From Nemertoderma westbladi (Eukaryota; Xenacoelomorpha; Nemertodermatida; Nemertodermatidae), in NCBI GenBank assembly GCA_032718475.1, contig JAUCBJ010001520.1, forward strand, positions 32,703 to 96,702: 64,000 bases of DNA. The letters are read 5' to 3'. Every line of letters begins with the position of its first letter. Positions within the stretch are counted from its first letter, which is position 1. Below are positions 1 through 10,952 of the stretch, piece after piece. The notes under the pieces were generated by a model, which ran no database searches, had not been told where the DNA came from, and worked only from the letters and a program-made list of their open reading frames with translations. The position numbers and the translations under genes are program-made.

Positions 1-3000
1 ATATGGATATTCACCAATCATGTTTCCAGCTGGGTAATAGTCGCAGACTACCAGGGTCATGGTGGGGCATACCTTAACAGCACACCCAAACATCTTTGTT
101 TTACCCCAGATCACCTGCAACAAAATTGGAAAATCTTTGAGATGGGACTATTGATGCTATCTCGGTGAATTACTAATATTATTTATCTCTTATGGAAAAG
201 GAGAAGGTTACGGTTGCATTTCATTGTAAATAAAAAATAATCAGGTTTCAATGGAATAGTTTAGTGAAATCTTTATCATATTTGTCGTTGTCTAATGGTT
301 TCAGTAGAGGACCTAAGCCTCTACCAATATAGTAGACTTTTGATGAAGGTGTACCAGTATTAGATTCCTTTCCTAAAAAGAGAAATTGTTCTGATTCTCT
401 TAAAGCCTTGATTCTCGAATCATCTATTGGTTACAGTTGGTTTATATTAATTATACAGTATATATTCCATTCTGTTGCACTGTTAATTTACTACGGTAGG
501 CCCTACTGTTCTGAGTACAAAGATTTGATTGAGATCCTTATAATTTTTATTATGAATCAAGATGTATTTAAAGAACATACACGTAAGGTGGGGGTGAAAG
601 AAAGGGTATCGCAGCGAGGTTCCTGGTTCTCCTAGAGGACATCAACAGGCTTTATTAAAGTTAGAAGTTAATGAGAGAAGTTAACGTAAGGGTATCGCAT
701 TAACTTCTAACTTTAATAAAGCCTGATGAAGGCCTCTCTAGGAGAGGCAGAAGCTCGATGCGATACCCTTTATATTTGTTACTTGTCGGTGGGTGTAGAC
801 CTAGAACCACTTTTGTTGTATTAAATGAATCAAGATAGATTCCAATGCTACCTGAAACTCAACTCTTCATTCTAGTTTCATTAAAAAAAAATATATATAT
901 ATCAGTGTCTAGTCGGTGGTTATTCCAGCTATAAAACTATCATGAATAACTACAAATGAGAATGACCACAAATTTTTACCTTTGTAAGGTAAATCTGCAA
1001 CAACTCAATATACAAATATATATAGTCATGATAATAAGGTTTTAGATGTTACCTGTGTAAAATGTCCAATACCCTGGAAATTTGAATTTGACAATGGTTC
1101 CCACTTATTATAGAGACTAACTTCATCATACCAAGGTTTCACCACATCTAAACCATTTTCGATGCAGTTTCCTCCACTACTAGACGAACCTGCAAAGAAT
1201 ACACCCATTAACATGAAATCAATGACCTAGTGAGTGAGCCATTGTGGTATTTCAGTCTCCAAATTTTATTCTTATCTCATTAAATAAAATATTCATATTT
1301 CTTACTAGTGAAAACAACTGGCTTAGCACTTGTACTTCTTACTTCCAGGTACATACACATAAAAGCATCATTCTCCTCTACTATTTCCCATTAAAAAGTA
1401 AAGTAAAGTAAATTTTCTTCGGCCACCAGGCCAGGGATTACGCACAAAGTCTGACGAGTGCCAGTGCCAATCTTGAGACAAGTTTTCGCTGCATTAGCTG
1501 TATTTTTACTGAACTTCCATTTCATGATACTATTTTAGAATCAGATACCGACTATTCATTCCTCACATCGCCTCTGCAAACTCCAAGTGATGCTGAGAGT
1601 GAAACTTTTAAATTTTTTAAGAAAAAAGGTCTGCATTTTTTGCATTTAAACGCACGATCTCTGCTTCCCAAACTTTCAGAAATTCGAATTTTAATCAATT
1701 TAATCTAACCCAGCAGTTTTAAAAATCTCTTAAACTTGGGTCGATGATAGCATTTCTGATAGAGAAATTTATATTGATAATTACATAGTTTTATGTAAGG
1801 ATAGGGACAGACATGGTGGTGGTGTCTGTACTTACATTCGATGTGATTTAGCTTTTAATCGTAGGGAAGATTTAGAGACTTATGACGAAGTTTTACTGGT
1901 GGAACTTTTACTTCCTAAAACTAAACCTATTTTAATCGGTACTTTATCGGTCTTAGGTGTTTTTAATATCTGTTACCATCACAAACTATTACTTTTATTA
2001 TTAATTACTCTATCGAAGATAATGTAGTACCAGACGAACTGGAATTAACTAAGGTTGTTCCTCTGTATAAAAAGAATAGTAGAACCCTGTAATTGCAGAC
2101 CTGTTAGTATCTTAAATATTGTGTCTAAAATTCTAGAACGTTCTGTTTTTCTACAGCTGGAGGCACATCTTAGTAGGCTAAATGTGATCTATGAACTTCA
2201 GTCCGGTTTTCGTAAATCATATTCTACAGACACCTGCCTTATTAACTTAACTGATACAATTAGATGTAATAACACAAAAGGGTTTATATACTGGTATGGT
2301 AATGTTGGACCTACAAAAGGCTTTCGATACTGTAGATCATGAAATTCTGTTTGGTAAGTTTGGGCTGATGGGTGTAGGTTCTATAGACTGGTTCAAGTGG
2401 TTCAAGTCCTACCTGTCAGACAGAGGTCAAACTGTAGTCATTAGCAAATCGCACTCTACTGTACAAGAGATTACCTGTGGTGTACCACAAGGTAGTATAA
2501 TAGGTTCTCTGCGTTTTGTATGCTATGTAAATGATATGATAAGTAGTATAGATCCCGATTTTAAACTCATTTTATATGCTGACGACAGTGCTGTTATTTT
2601 CTCTCATAAAGATCCTATCCATATTTCCTAAAAGTTAAGTGCAGTTCTAGAATCCTGTAATGAGTGGTTGGTTGATAATAAGCTATCCATTCACTACGGT
2701 ACGACTGAAAGTATTTTGTTTGGTTCCAAAAGAAAGTTAAAGAAGGAAACTAAGTTTGAAGTCACTAGTAATGGACATAAGATTGAAAATAAAAAGGAAG
2801 TTAAATATTTAGGCGCCACATTGGATAACTGCTTATCAGGAGAAAGCACAGCGAAAAATATTTTCTCGAAAGTTAACAGTAGGCTTAGGTTTCTATACAG
2901 CAATAAAAAGAGTTTAAACTCTGACTCTCGCAATTTACTTTGCTCTTCTTTAATACAGTGTCACGTGGACTATCTGTGCTCTTCTTGGTAAACAAAACAG

Positions 3001-4997
3001 CTCAAATGTAAATTACAAGTAGCTCAGAATAAAGTAGTACGATTTATTGAAGACTACAAACCTAGGCACCACCTAACTCCAGATGAATTTTCTGAATCTG
3101 GACTACTTAACTTAGATAGTAGAGTTAAGCAGCTACGCGTTAACCATGTGCATAAAGTGTATAATGGTAAGTGTCCCAATTACCGAAAACAAAAATTCAA
3201 CAGAGTACGCGATACACTCTTACAGTACCAGAACTAGTGCTTCAAACTTCTACCTCCCGAATTGTAAATCCTTCAAATCTGATACTTCCAATTTTAACTA
3301 CTACTGAGCTATGGCATTGAAAGCGTTTTGGGCATCAATCATCAACACCCCCACTCCCCATCCTGTAACATCATTGCCTACAATCAGTTCCCAAAAGATA
3401 AGGATTGTCACCCTCCATGCATGCCTAAACCACTGCACAAAGATTGTCTATAATGTTCACTTCTATAATGTTTTACTCCCATGCCTGCCACCAAAGCCAT
3501 AGCCTTACCAAGGATCCATTGTAAAAGAGTCTCACCCATTCCAACTGGATGCACTCCTAGGCATTTGACCAGGGCTAAAAGCCTATTTGACATATTTTCC
3601 TTATGTCATCCCTTGGTACTAAACAGAATTAGCCAGTTTTGAACCCAGTGCTCCTACGACCTACAGCATTGTGCAAGTGGGCACTGGAATCAAGCGACCT
3701 GGTAGCATCCTGACCAGAAAAACCACCACTACCTTGGACTTTGTCTGCTACAGCTTCTATGAGAGATGAAGTCAGCATAGTTATAAAAGTATTTAACTTG
3801 GATCCAGGCAGAGATCATTCCCAGGTGGGGAAGCTTCTGGATTCAAGGCTAGTAGTAATTCTATGTATTATTCGCCCTTGACTACTATCTCAACATTGGG
3901 GTCAAGTAAACCTCCACCATCTTGCTCTGCGATCCTCACTCCTGACCTTACCTCTCCTCTCATCATTCATTTTGAGAAGATGCAGATGGTCTGTTATTCT
4001 TCTTTAAAACTGCTGGTGTATCCACAGCAAACATGCATTGAAACTTTCAATCCAAATCATCTGCCTCTACCTACAGGGTCTCAAACTCCCCAGTATCCCA
4101 CTCCCACTGCTGGAAACACTGTTCCAGGAGTTTCCTTCTTGTAAATATATAAAAAACTCACACATGTATAGATTTTGTCCCATTTTTTTCCCTTTGAACT
4201 CATGAATAACATGATTGAAATTGCAACTCTCTGCTAACTTCTCGGCTTCACGTGCAATTTTGTTATTCCATTTCTGAAAAAATGTAAATGACATGTAAAA
4301 TGACATCAAATAAATATTAAATATGTCACTGACAGAGCAATTACTGTAAAAATTAGTTAGAGCCTAGTGCCTCAGTTTTTGTCGGATTTTTTCCACATCC
4401 ACCACTTTGCACAAATTAGCAACTGTACATGTACATGTTTGGAGATAGCCATAACGAGAACCAGTGGAATAACCGAAACATATTGGATTCTGTAGACAAT
4501 ATTTCTGTTTTTTTTTAGATTCGGCAATGACCCTATGCATTTTGACAAACTATGCGAAGGGCATGGATTAGTCAGCGAAACGCAGGTCACATGTGTGAAA
4601 GAAGAACTAAGTTTGTGACATGTCACATTTCTCACACCACATTTGATTTCATATTCTTCAGTCAACTAACCAATAATTGAAAAATGTGTTTATTAAATGT
4701 AGTTATTAAATAACTACTTTAAATTACTTAAATTAAGAAGGACTAACAGGTGGAAACACCATGGCCTTAAAGTCCCTTAGAACTTACCAATGGACACAGA
4801 GGTTTTGATGGTCTGGGAAGTTTTTCACCGTTATCCATTGATCCTGGAAGGTCGCTCCTGTAGTCGTTATGAGCTTTGATAAGCGCCTTCTTAATATTTC
4901 TGTTGCATTTAGCGTCTGTTAAGGTAGTTTGTAGTAGTAGAGCAACCACAACTGAAAGAGCTATCATTATTACGTTGTGTCGTTGTGAAGTCGCCAT
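1..4997 (-). CDS. CAP/SCP-domain secreted protein, copy 1 (3' end cut by window)
   Basis: Four exons on the minus strand: 4788-4997, 4162-4273, 1053-1189 and 1-114. Phases are compatible (0, 1, 0) and each junction has GT-AG ends. Exon 1 encodes a signal peptide (hydrophobic core [11 protein letters not shown]) and the family start motif AHNDYR. Exon 2 encodes [13 protein letters not shown] and GQNLYM, exon 3 WYDEV and GHFTQ (CAP1), exon 4 VIWG and YYPAGNM (CAP2). The product should be a secreted CAP protein of about 190 residues, a single domain without extensions. Known CAP proteins are extracellular, some bind sterols or lipids, and no activity can be assigned here. The usual Glu of the GEN motif is Gln. 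Intron 2 holds a CR1-like LINE and intron 3 a foldback repeat. The last few codons lie outside the window; the same position in copy 2 ends D-T-stop. I see no disabling mutation. Confidence 0.85.
601..771. mobile_element. foldback MITE-like hairpin in CAP intron 3 (copy 1)
   Basis: Two arms of about 72 bases begin AAAGGGTATCGCA and end with its complement, with matching internal words such as AGGCTTTATTAAAGTTAG. Only about 25 bases separate the arms. There is no coding potential. The right arm contains CTGATGA followed by a short stem and GAAG, a degenerate hammerhead-like arrangement. Flanking target duplications are not clear. Confidence 0.7.
1397..1468 (-). mobile_element. SINE 3' fragment
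   Basis: Matches the 3' part of the SINE at 20298-20584: the AAAGTAAAG tail (read on plus), then TTCTTCGGCCACCAGG and GACGAGTGCCAGTGCCA. The tRNA-like head is missing here and the sequence jumps directly into LINE DNA, so a deletion removed the head and adjacent sequence in this copy. Confidence 0.6.
1470..3515 (+). mobile_element. CR1-like non-LTR retrotransposon remnant (family A), copy 1
   Basis: Broken plus-strand frames encode an endonuclease N-terminus ([15 protein letters not shown], then a decayed continuation). Reverse transcriptase follows with [32 protein letters not shown] and YADDSAVIF. The end is the usual CR1/L2-type tail (LPNCKSF...). Stops and frameshifts interrupt both domains, so it is dead. 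It lies antisense in CAP intron 2. CR1/L2 group is inferred from motif wording; the exact clade is unresolved. Confidence 0.85.
3520..4160. other. non-coding remainder of CAP intron 2 (copy 1)
   Basis: Lies between the LINE end and exon 2. It is less AT-rich than the surroundings. A minus-strand stretch near 3640-3720 has a tRNA B-box-like word (GGTTCAAAAC), hinting at an old SINE. A 93-codon plus-strand frame (3863-4144) has no recognisable domain and is unlikely to be coding. Copy 2 equivalent: 23050-23670. Confidence 0.35.
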
Positions 4998-4999
4998 GT

Positions 5000-5990
5000 T
5001 CCTAGATCTTCATTTAGATAAATTTAAAATTAATTAGATGTAGGTTAGGTACTGTATATAGCATTGTAAAGGAAACATAGAGGTTAAAATAAAAAAAAAA
5101 ATTTATTGATAATCTATTGTATTGCTAGTGCTAGTAATATTTCCATGCTGTACTCCGTGTAATGCAGCACTTAATACCGTTATGATCTGAATGATTGGTG
5201 CATTGTATGTGTGACGGAAATAATGAAAATGGGGTTTATTTTAAAATATACAGTTTTATTCCAAAGTTTAAAATTACGAAAATACTTTATATGAAAACTA
5301 TACCTACGAAAAGTTTTTGTTAATAAAGAGTGATATATTTTTGTGGAAACTCCCCAAATTTTACATACTAGAAAGCCAGAAAGCTGGCTATAAGAAGACT
5401 GTCAGGCCCTTAAAGAAGGTCAGTTTGACGGTTTCCTTAAATTAAATCTGCTAATCCCATAAAAATTACAAATTTTGGAAAACAAATTTAAACAAAGGCA
5501 CACACATCCCGTTACTGATAATGTCTTTAGGTTATATATCTATATGGAGTATATAGCAAAATAAAAATATACAGTGTATACGTACCGTCGTACCTGTTGC
5601 AGTCTTCTTTTGCAGAATTTAAACCTTTTTATCAAGTTTTACAAATAAACGTAGAGCTCATTACCTCGGCTTATATTATATATAATTCTAACCGGTTGAG
5701 ATCAATGAAAGTAATTATTATGTCTTATTAAGAAGTCGCCAGAAAATTTGTTAAATACATTTTTGGGTGGATAACAGCTATTGTTATAAATTCGGTATAG
5801 AAAACGTTACATACAAATTGGTCGGGTATGTTTTCTAAGGATCTCATAGTTAGAATTTGTATTTGGTGATCAATGATTGACCATTTTGCAAATTGTTTTC
5901 TGTGGAATTGTACAATTTTTGATAATTATGTTTCTATGTATTAACAGCTGCAGTACATTGGGCATGACGCAGAGGTAAATTAAAAATTTA
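5000..5990. other. CAP upstream region
   Basis: No gene seen. It contains the TATA candidate and about 430 bp (5560-5990) that recur in diverged form at 6150-6545, including CCTGTTGCAGTCTTCTT and GAGATCAATGAAAGTAATTA. The equivalent upstream of copy 2 is 24509-25480. Confidence 0.5.
5054..5060 (-). promoter_or_regulatory. candidate TATA box of CAP copy 1
   Basis: A TATATAC string on the minus strand lies about 57 bases upstream of the ATG. It is kept in copy 2 (about 24565-24571), where neighbouring bases differ. Spacing suits a short 5' UTR. There is no transcript support. Confidence 0.3.
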
Positions 5991-6149
5991 AATCAATGTA
6001 TAGTCGCTTTCTCAGAAAAATAATATGTAGAAAAGTAAAATTACATGGAGATATGGTCTCTTCATATATAACCCGGGATGAAAAGTCCGCGAGGAAACAC
6101 TTCCATGTAACACCACGTCCACGTCATTCATCATATATATATAGCTAAA

Positions 6150-6545
6150 TTAAAATAAACAGTACATACAAACCTGTTGCAGTCTTCTTAGCAAAATCAT
6201 AAACAATATTACAAGTTTGAAATTTATTTTAGAAATAAATGTATAGGTCACGTCATCACAACCTCATCTTGGCTTATATAATTTTATAGTCGAGATCAAT
6301 GAAAGTAATTAATGTCTTATTAAGAAATCCCAGGAAATTTTTGTTAAAACTTTGGTATATAAATAAATTTGTCTGATGTTTTTTCTAAAGATCTCATAAT
6401 TATAATTTTGTATCTTGTGATCAATGATTGGCCATTTTGCAAAGAAATTGTCCAATTTTTGATAATTATGTTTTCTCATGTATTAACAGCAGCAGTGCAT
6501 TGGGCGTGAGGCTGAGTTAAATTCATAATTTTGAGAAAGTTTGAC
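6150..6545. repeat. diverged tandem duplicate of CAP upstream DNA
   Basis: Shares ordered words with 5560-5990: CCTGTTGCAGTCTTCTT, GAGATCAATGAAAGTAATTA, GATCAATGATTG, CCATTTTGCAAA, TTTGATAATTATGTTTTC, GCATTGGGCGTGA. Divergence is far greater than between the two large segments, so this duplication is older. Confidence 0.75.
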
Positions 6546-6759
6546 CTCATTTCACAGTACAATAGGTAATAGAAAAGTAAAATAATTATTTATACCTACC
6601 TACCTACCTGATTGGAATTTATGCAAATCTATTCAGTCAGGGGAGATATGGTCTGTTCTGCCAAATATTGAACCGTATGCATACAGATACACTCATTCAA
6701 ACCAGAAATTAATGAGCAGAAACACGATTAGCACAAGTTTGTTATGCTGATTCCATCTC

Positions 6760-7035
6760 ACTTAAAAATGCATTACCAGTTCTCGTACTCACTTTGTGAC
6801 TTCACTGCATTACCAGTTCTCCATCTCACTTTGTGACCTCACTGATGTCCAGTTCTCAATCTCATTTGTGACTTCACATCATTGTATTACGAGGTCTCCA
6901 TCTCATTTTGTGACTTCCCATCACTGCAATACCAGTTCTCAATCTCACTTTGTGACTTCACTGCATTACCAGTTCTCCATCTCACTTTGTGACCTCACTG
7001 CATTACCAGTTCTCCATCTCACTTTGGGACCTAAC
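6760..7035. repeat. 42-bp-type tandem repeats, block 1
   Basis: Repeats of a unit containing GCATTACCAGTTCTCCATCT and CACTTTGTGAC, in 36-42 bp versions that differ by loss of ATCAT. This is the left block of the same family found at 8160-8960 and 9378-9490. Confidence 0.85.
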
Positions 7036-7094
7036 ATGCTGTTACCATGCTGGGAACATCGCTACAGTAGTATAAAAATTGTATCAAAATTAAA

Positions 7095-7745
7095 CTAAAA
7101 CTCTAATACTCTAATACTGCCTTACTTACCTACGTCTGCACTGCACGTCTGTACTGCCTGTACAATTTTGGCCTACCTGCTGACCTGGCTGCCCTCAGTT
7201 GTGTAAGGGGTGCTGGGTAGGATGATTGTTAGTAATGGAGATGTAATCGGCGTTAATTGTGACTCCCAGGTCAGGAATGGGCCTAACTCAGTTGTTTCGC
7301 TCATCGAAGTAGGTCTTGCGTCTAGTGTTGTGGAATCCATAGTGTGGTGCATTTCGTACCTGTGGACATTTGGAGTGCGAAAGAAACTCTTTTCAAAATC
7401 GACAATACAGAACCAATCAACCGCCGTGATAAGGCAGAGAGATAAGCAGCGAGAGCGAATGCATTGGATATTATTGACAAGGTTAGAGGGCTGGAAAGTC
7501 AAGGGTCTTTGCCGATTATTGCAGTAAATGCGTTATAAGCTTTATCACTTCCAGCGATTAAATGCATTGCCGATAGACGAGTAGATGCAGAACAAAAGGT
7601 AAGACTTTTGGGACTCGAGAGTATGATGGAGGGATTTCATAACGATCTTATAGATAGAATGAAAGTCTTGGAACAGTCGATAGCTAAGTCGCAGATTCCA
7701 ATACAACCGCCAATTCTGTCCTGCCCATTTCGTGATGCCCTTTTA
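7095..7745 (+). mobile_element. decayed LINE 5' region / ORF1 remnant (family C)
   Basis: Short broken frames resemble the ORF1 N-half of the LINE at 9634-10899 (an INALSLP-type stretch matching its IAALSLP, then a run like LGLESMMEGFHNDLIDRMK resembling its MDAKLDTIHNSIMEK region). It is followed directly by endonuclease-like sequence. No intact frame remains. Confidence 0.55.
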
Positions 7746-7748
7746 GGT

Positions 7749-8165
7749 ATGGATGTATTTGATTGTTAACTCCTACTTTCCAGTAGATACCCGTTCTGTA
7801 GACACAGTATCTGATGAACTATTATCTGTATTATGTAAAGTGAATAATATAATTTCCAACTCAGGGTGTAATACATTCATTTAGGCTGGTAATCTCAATG
7901 CTGATTTTGATAGATTTACAATGCACGTCCGCGTTATAAATAATTTTTTCGTTGAAAATAACGTAACATGTGTATGGGATATTAACGATTCAAATGTTTT
8001 ACATACTTTCAGTTCTTTAAGAGATAACAATGTATATTTTTCGACCATTGCGCCGCTGCGTCCTGTCTTTATAGTAATAAGACTAACAATCCAGCCAATG
8101 GCAAGTCTTCAAACGGAACACGTCAAACCGTACAAAGACAATAGTGTATTCTGGCACATCATTGC
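7749..8165 (+). mobile_element. family C LINE endonuclease fragment, first of two
   Basis: Encodes VNSYFPVDTRSVDTVSDELL and, after a stop, GNLNADFDRF. This parallels VNVYFPTDSRSL and GDFNADF of the better-preserved element at 11.3-11.45 kb. An in-frame TAG replaces part of the LVGDFNAD motif. Almost the same sequence recurs at 8961-9377. Confidence 0.7.
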
Positions 8166-8960
8166 ATTACCAGTTCTCCATCTCACTTTGTGACCTCACT
8201 GCATTACTAGTTCACCATCTCACTTTGGGACTTCACTGCATTACTAGTTCACCATTTCATTTTGTGACTTCACATCATTGCATTACCAGTTCCCATCTCT
8301 CTTTGTGACTTCACATCATTGCATTACTAGTTCACCATCTCACTTTGGCAATTCACTGCATTACTAGTTCACCATCTCACTTTGTGACTACACATCATTG
8401 CATTACCAGTTCACCATCTCACATTGTGACTTCACATAATTGCATTACCAGTTCTCCATCTCACTTTGTGACTTCACATCATTGCATTACCAGTTCTCCA
8501 TCTCACTTTGTGACTTCACATCATTGCATTACCAGTTCTCCATCTCACTTTGTGACTTCACATCACTGCATTACCAATTCTCCATCTCACTTTGGGACTT
8601 CATATCACTGCATTACCAGTTCTCCATCTCACTTTGTGACTTCACATCATTGCATTACCAGTTGCCCATCTCACTTTGTGACTTCACATCATTGCATTAC
8701 CAGTTCCCCATCTCACTTTGTGACTTCACATCATTGCATTACCAGTTCTCCATCTCACTTTGGGACTTCACATCACTGCATTACCAGTTCTCCATCTCAC
8801 TTTGTGACTTCACATCCTTGCATTACCAGTTCTCCATCTCACTTTGTGACTTCACTGCATTACCAGTTCACCATCTCACTTTGTGACTTCACATCATTGC
8901 ATTACCAGTTCACCATCTCACTTTGGGAATTCACTGCATTACTAGTTCTCCATCTCACTT
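8166..8960. repeat. 42-bp tandem repeat array, block 2
   Basis: About 19 units, mostly 42 bp, with core words TTGCATTACCAGTTCTCCAT and CTCACTTTGTGACTTCA. As 42 is a multiple of three, long spurious frames run through it (14-residue periodic ITSSPSHFVTS). These show no codon bias or domain and I do not call a gene. Confidence 0.92.
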
Positions 8961-9377
8961 TGTATGGATGTATTTGATTGTTAACTCCTACTTTCCAGTA
9001 GATACCCGTTCTGTAAACACAGTATCTGATGAATTATTATCTGTATTATGTAAAGTGAATAATATAATTTCCAACTCAGGGTGTAATACATTTATTTAGG
9101 CTGGTAATCTCAATGCTGATTTTGATAGATTTACAATGCACGTCTGCGTTATAAATAATTTTTTCGTTGAAAATAACGTAACATGTGTATGGGATATTAA
9201 CGATTCAAATGTTTTACATACTTTCAGTTCTTTAAGAGATAACAATGTATATTTTTCGACCATTGCGCCGCTGCGTCCTGTCTTTATAGTAATAAGACTA
9301 ACAATCCAGCCAATGGCAAGTCTTCGAACGGAACACGTCAAACCGTACAAAGACAATAGTGTATTCTGGCACATCAT
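8961..9377 (+). mobile_element. family C LINE endonuclease fragment, second copy
   Basis: Near-identical direct repeat of 7749-8165, starting at GTATGGATGTATTTGATTG and ending where the 42-bp repeats resume. Fragment plus array therefore duplicated together as a unit of about 1.2 kb. Confidence 0.8.
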
Positions 9378-9490
9378 TGCATTACCATTTCACCATCTCA
9401 CTTTAGGACTTCACTGCATTACTAGTTCACCATCTCACTTTGGGACTTCACATCATTGCATTACCAGTTCTCCATCTGACTCTGGGACTT
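9378..9490. repeat. 42-bp tandem repeats, block 3
   Basis: Two to three units of the same family (CATTACCATTTCACCATCTC and TTACCAGTTCTCCATCT), following the second endonuclease fragment. Confidence 0.85.
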
Positions 9491-9633
9491 TGCGGTACTT
9501 CTGTACATATTTTTTATTTTTTAGATTATTGCGTGGTAAAGTAAAACTGGCAGTATACTGAATAAATACTAAATACTGAATCACAGACTGACCAATAACT
9601 GAATAACAGTACAGACGTTACTGCTATCTGGCT

Positions 9634-10899
9634 ATGGTCACTCCTCCTTCTAGTGGCCCGGTGGTGCGCCGGGCGGAGGCGTCTGGCAGTGTGTCTCAGT
9701 CAATGGATATGGATAATGTCAATCCGAAGATCATTATAGTTAATTCGTGCCTCTCTGTGATCATGCAAGGTCTTGTTTCGAGAACTACTGCAGTGACTAG
9801 CGAATTCTGTTTGTCCAGCTTTGTGTCCTAGGAAGTCTTCGCTGCTAAACAGTGTTTATTTGAGAAATACGGGGACCGTGTTATTAACAGACAAGATACC
9901 GGTGAGCGTACTGCCAGTGCGGCGAATTTTAAAGATATCTGGGACAAACTGAAGGAACTAGATAGTTTTGGGTTTCTCCCAGTTATTGCGGTCGAGGCGA
10001 TAGCTGCCCTGTCACTGCCAACGTTCCCTTCGGCACTAGGTTCGAAAGGTTCAGGCGGTAATGCGGGCATAAGAAATGTTACGGAGATAGATAGTGTTAC
10101 ACGGTTAGCATTGATGGACGCGAAGCTAGACACAATTCATAACTCGATTATGGAGAAGATTGATTTGTCGTCGCTCTCCTCTCCTAGATTACCTTCGACT
10201 TCAGTATCAACCCAGGGGGAACCTCCCAAACAGGGACATGTTACTACTGGTACTCAACGAAGTCAGTCTCCGGCAAGTTGGTGGAAAGATTCGTACAGTG
10301 CGGCCACCCTTCGAGGTGGATCTTCCTCGGCCCATAGACCGCCACAGGTTGCTAGGTCCATGGCCCCACCCTACCTTAACCTTGGTTCTATTGGGGGAGG
10401 TATTCGAGGTCCACGGGTAGGTTCGGAGATGGTTGTGGCGAACAGGTTCTCCGTCCTCGGAGGAACCCCAGGCAGTAAGAAGAGACCGCGACCAAATACC
10501 CCTCAGAAGATGCCACGACCAGAAGAGTTGGAAGTCCAACCACGTAAAGAACGTCATCATCGGGAGTGCGTCGTCGGTACGGTGAAGAATACGGGAACCA
10601 CCAGGAATAGGAAGTCGAGAGCGGCACCAAAGTATATTTTTGTATTCCGTGTGGATGTAGGGACTCTTACAGAGCATCTCGTCGACGATTTAGCAGCAGC
10701 TGGTATCAATATCTCTGCGAGCGCCGTCCGCAAGATTTCGCACGTAGATGCCCGTATAGCTAGCTTACGGATCGCAATCCCCGCTCATCAAATTGACGCT
10801 GCTAAGGAACCTTCGGTCTGGGACCACGGGGTCTGCGTTCGGCCGTGGTTCTACACGCCAAGGGATATGGTGAGAGGTGGTGAGAGTCAGGGTCATTGA
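9634..10899 (+). pseudogene. LINE ORF1 (nucleic-acid-binding protein) with one premature stop
   Basis: One frame of 421 codons is interrupted only by TAG at 9829-9831. The C-terminal third (about 10630-10860) reads YIFVFRVDVGTLTEHLVDDL and later VWDHGVCVRPWF. This is the RRM-like module with a 'W-G-V-RPF' ending seen in many ORF1 proteins of jockey/CR1-type elements. The middle is Ser/Pro/Arg-rich. ORF1p normally coats element RNA and acts as a chaperone. Confidence 0.75.
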
Positions 10900-10952
10900 A
10901 ACTCAGTTGGTTTGGCTGTTGGTATTCTTAACTTTTTATATATTTATTTATA

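Larger units (their letters stand above)
1..6000. repeat. segmental duplication, copy 1
   Basis: The whole interval aligns collinearly with 18850-26410, in the same orientation. It includes the CAP exons, intronic LINE, foldback repeat and about 1 kb of upstream DNA. Homology runs to the shared word TTTAAATCAATG at about 5989-6000. Copy 1 lacks two blocks present in copy 2: about 0.6 kb (20368-20961) and about 0.9 kb (25481-26398). The left edge is beyond the window. Confidence 0.9.

Noticed and set aside
1026-1214. Standalone 62-residue protein
   Set aside because: It is exon 3 of the CAP gene read through its flanking splice sites.
4372-4665. 97-codon minus-strand frame identical in both duplicates as an extra CAP exon
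   Set aside because: Exons 1 and 2 already join in phase to give a normal CAP core, the frame contains no CAP motif, and its identity is explained by the recent duplication.
8345-8977. 210-codon frame with 14-residue repeats (ITSSPSHFVTS)
   Set aside because: It lies entirely in the 42-bp minisatellite; all frames stay open because the period is a multiple of three. No start context, splice sites or non-repeat coding sequence.
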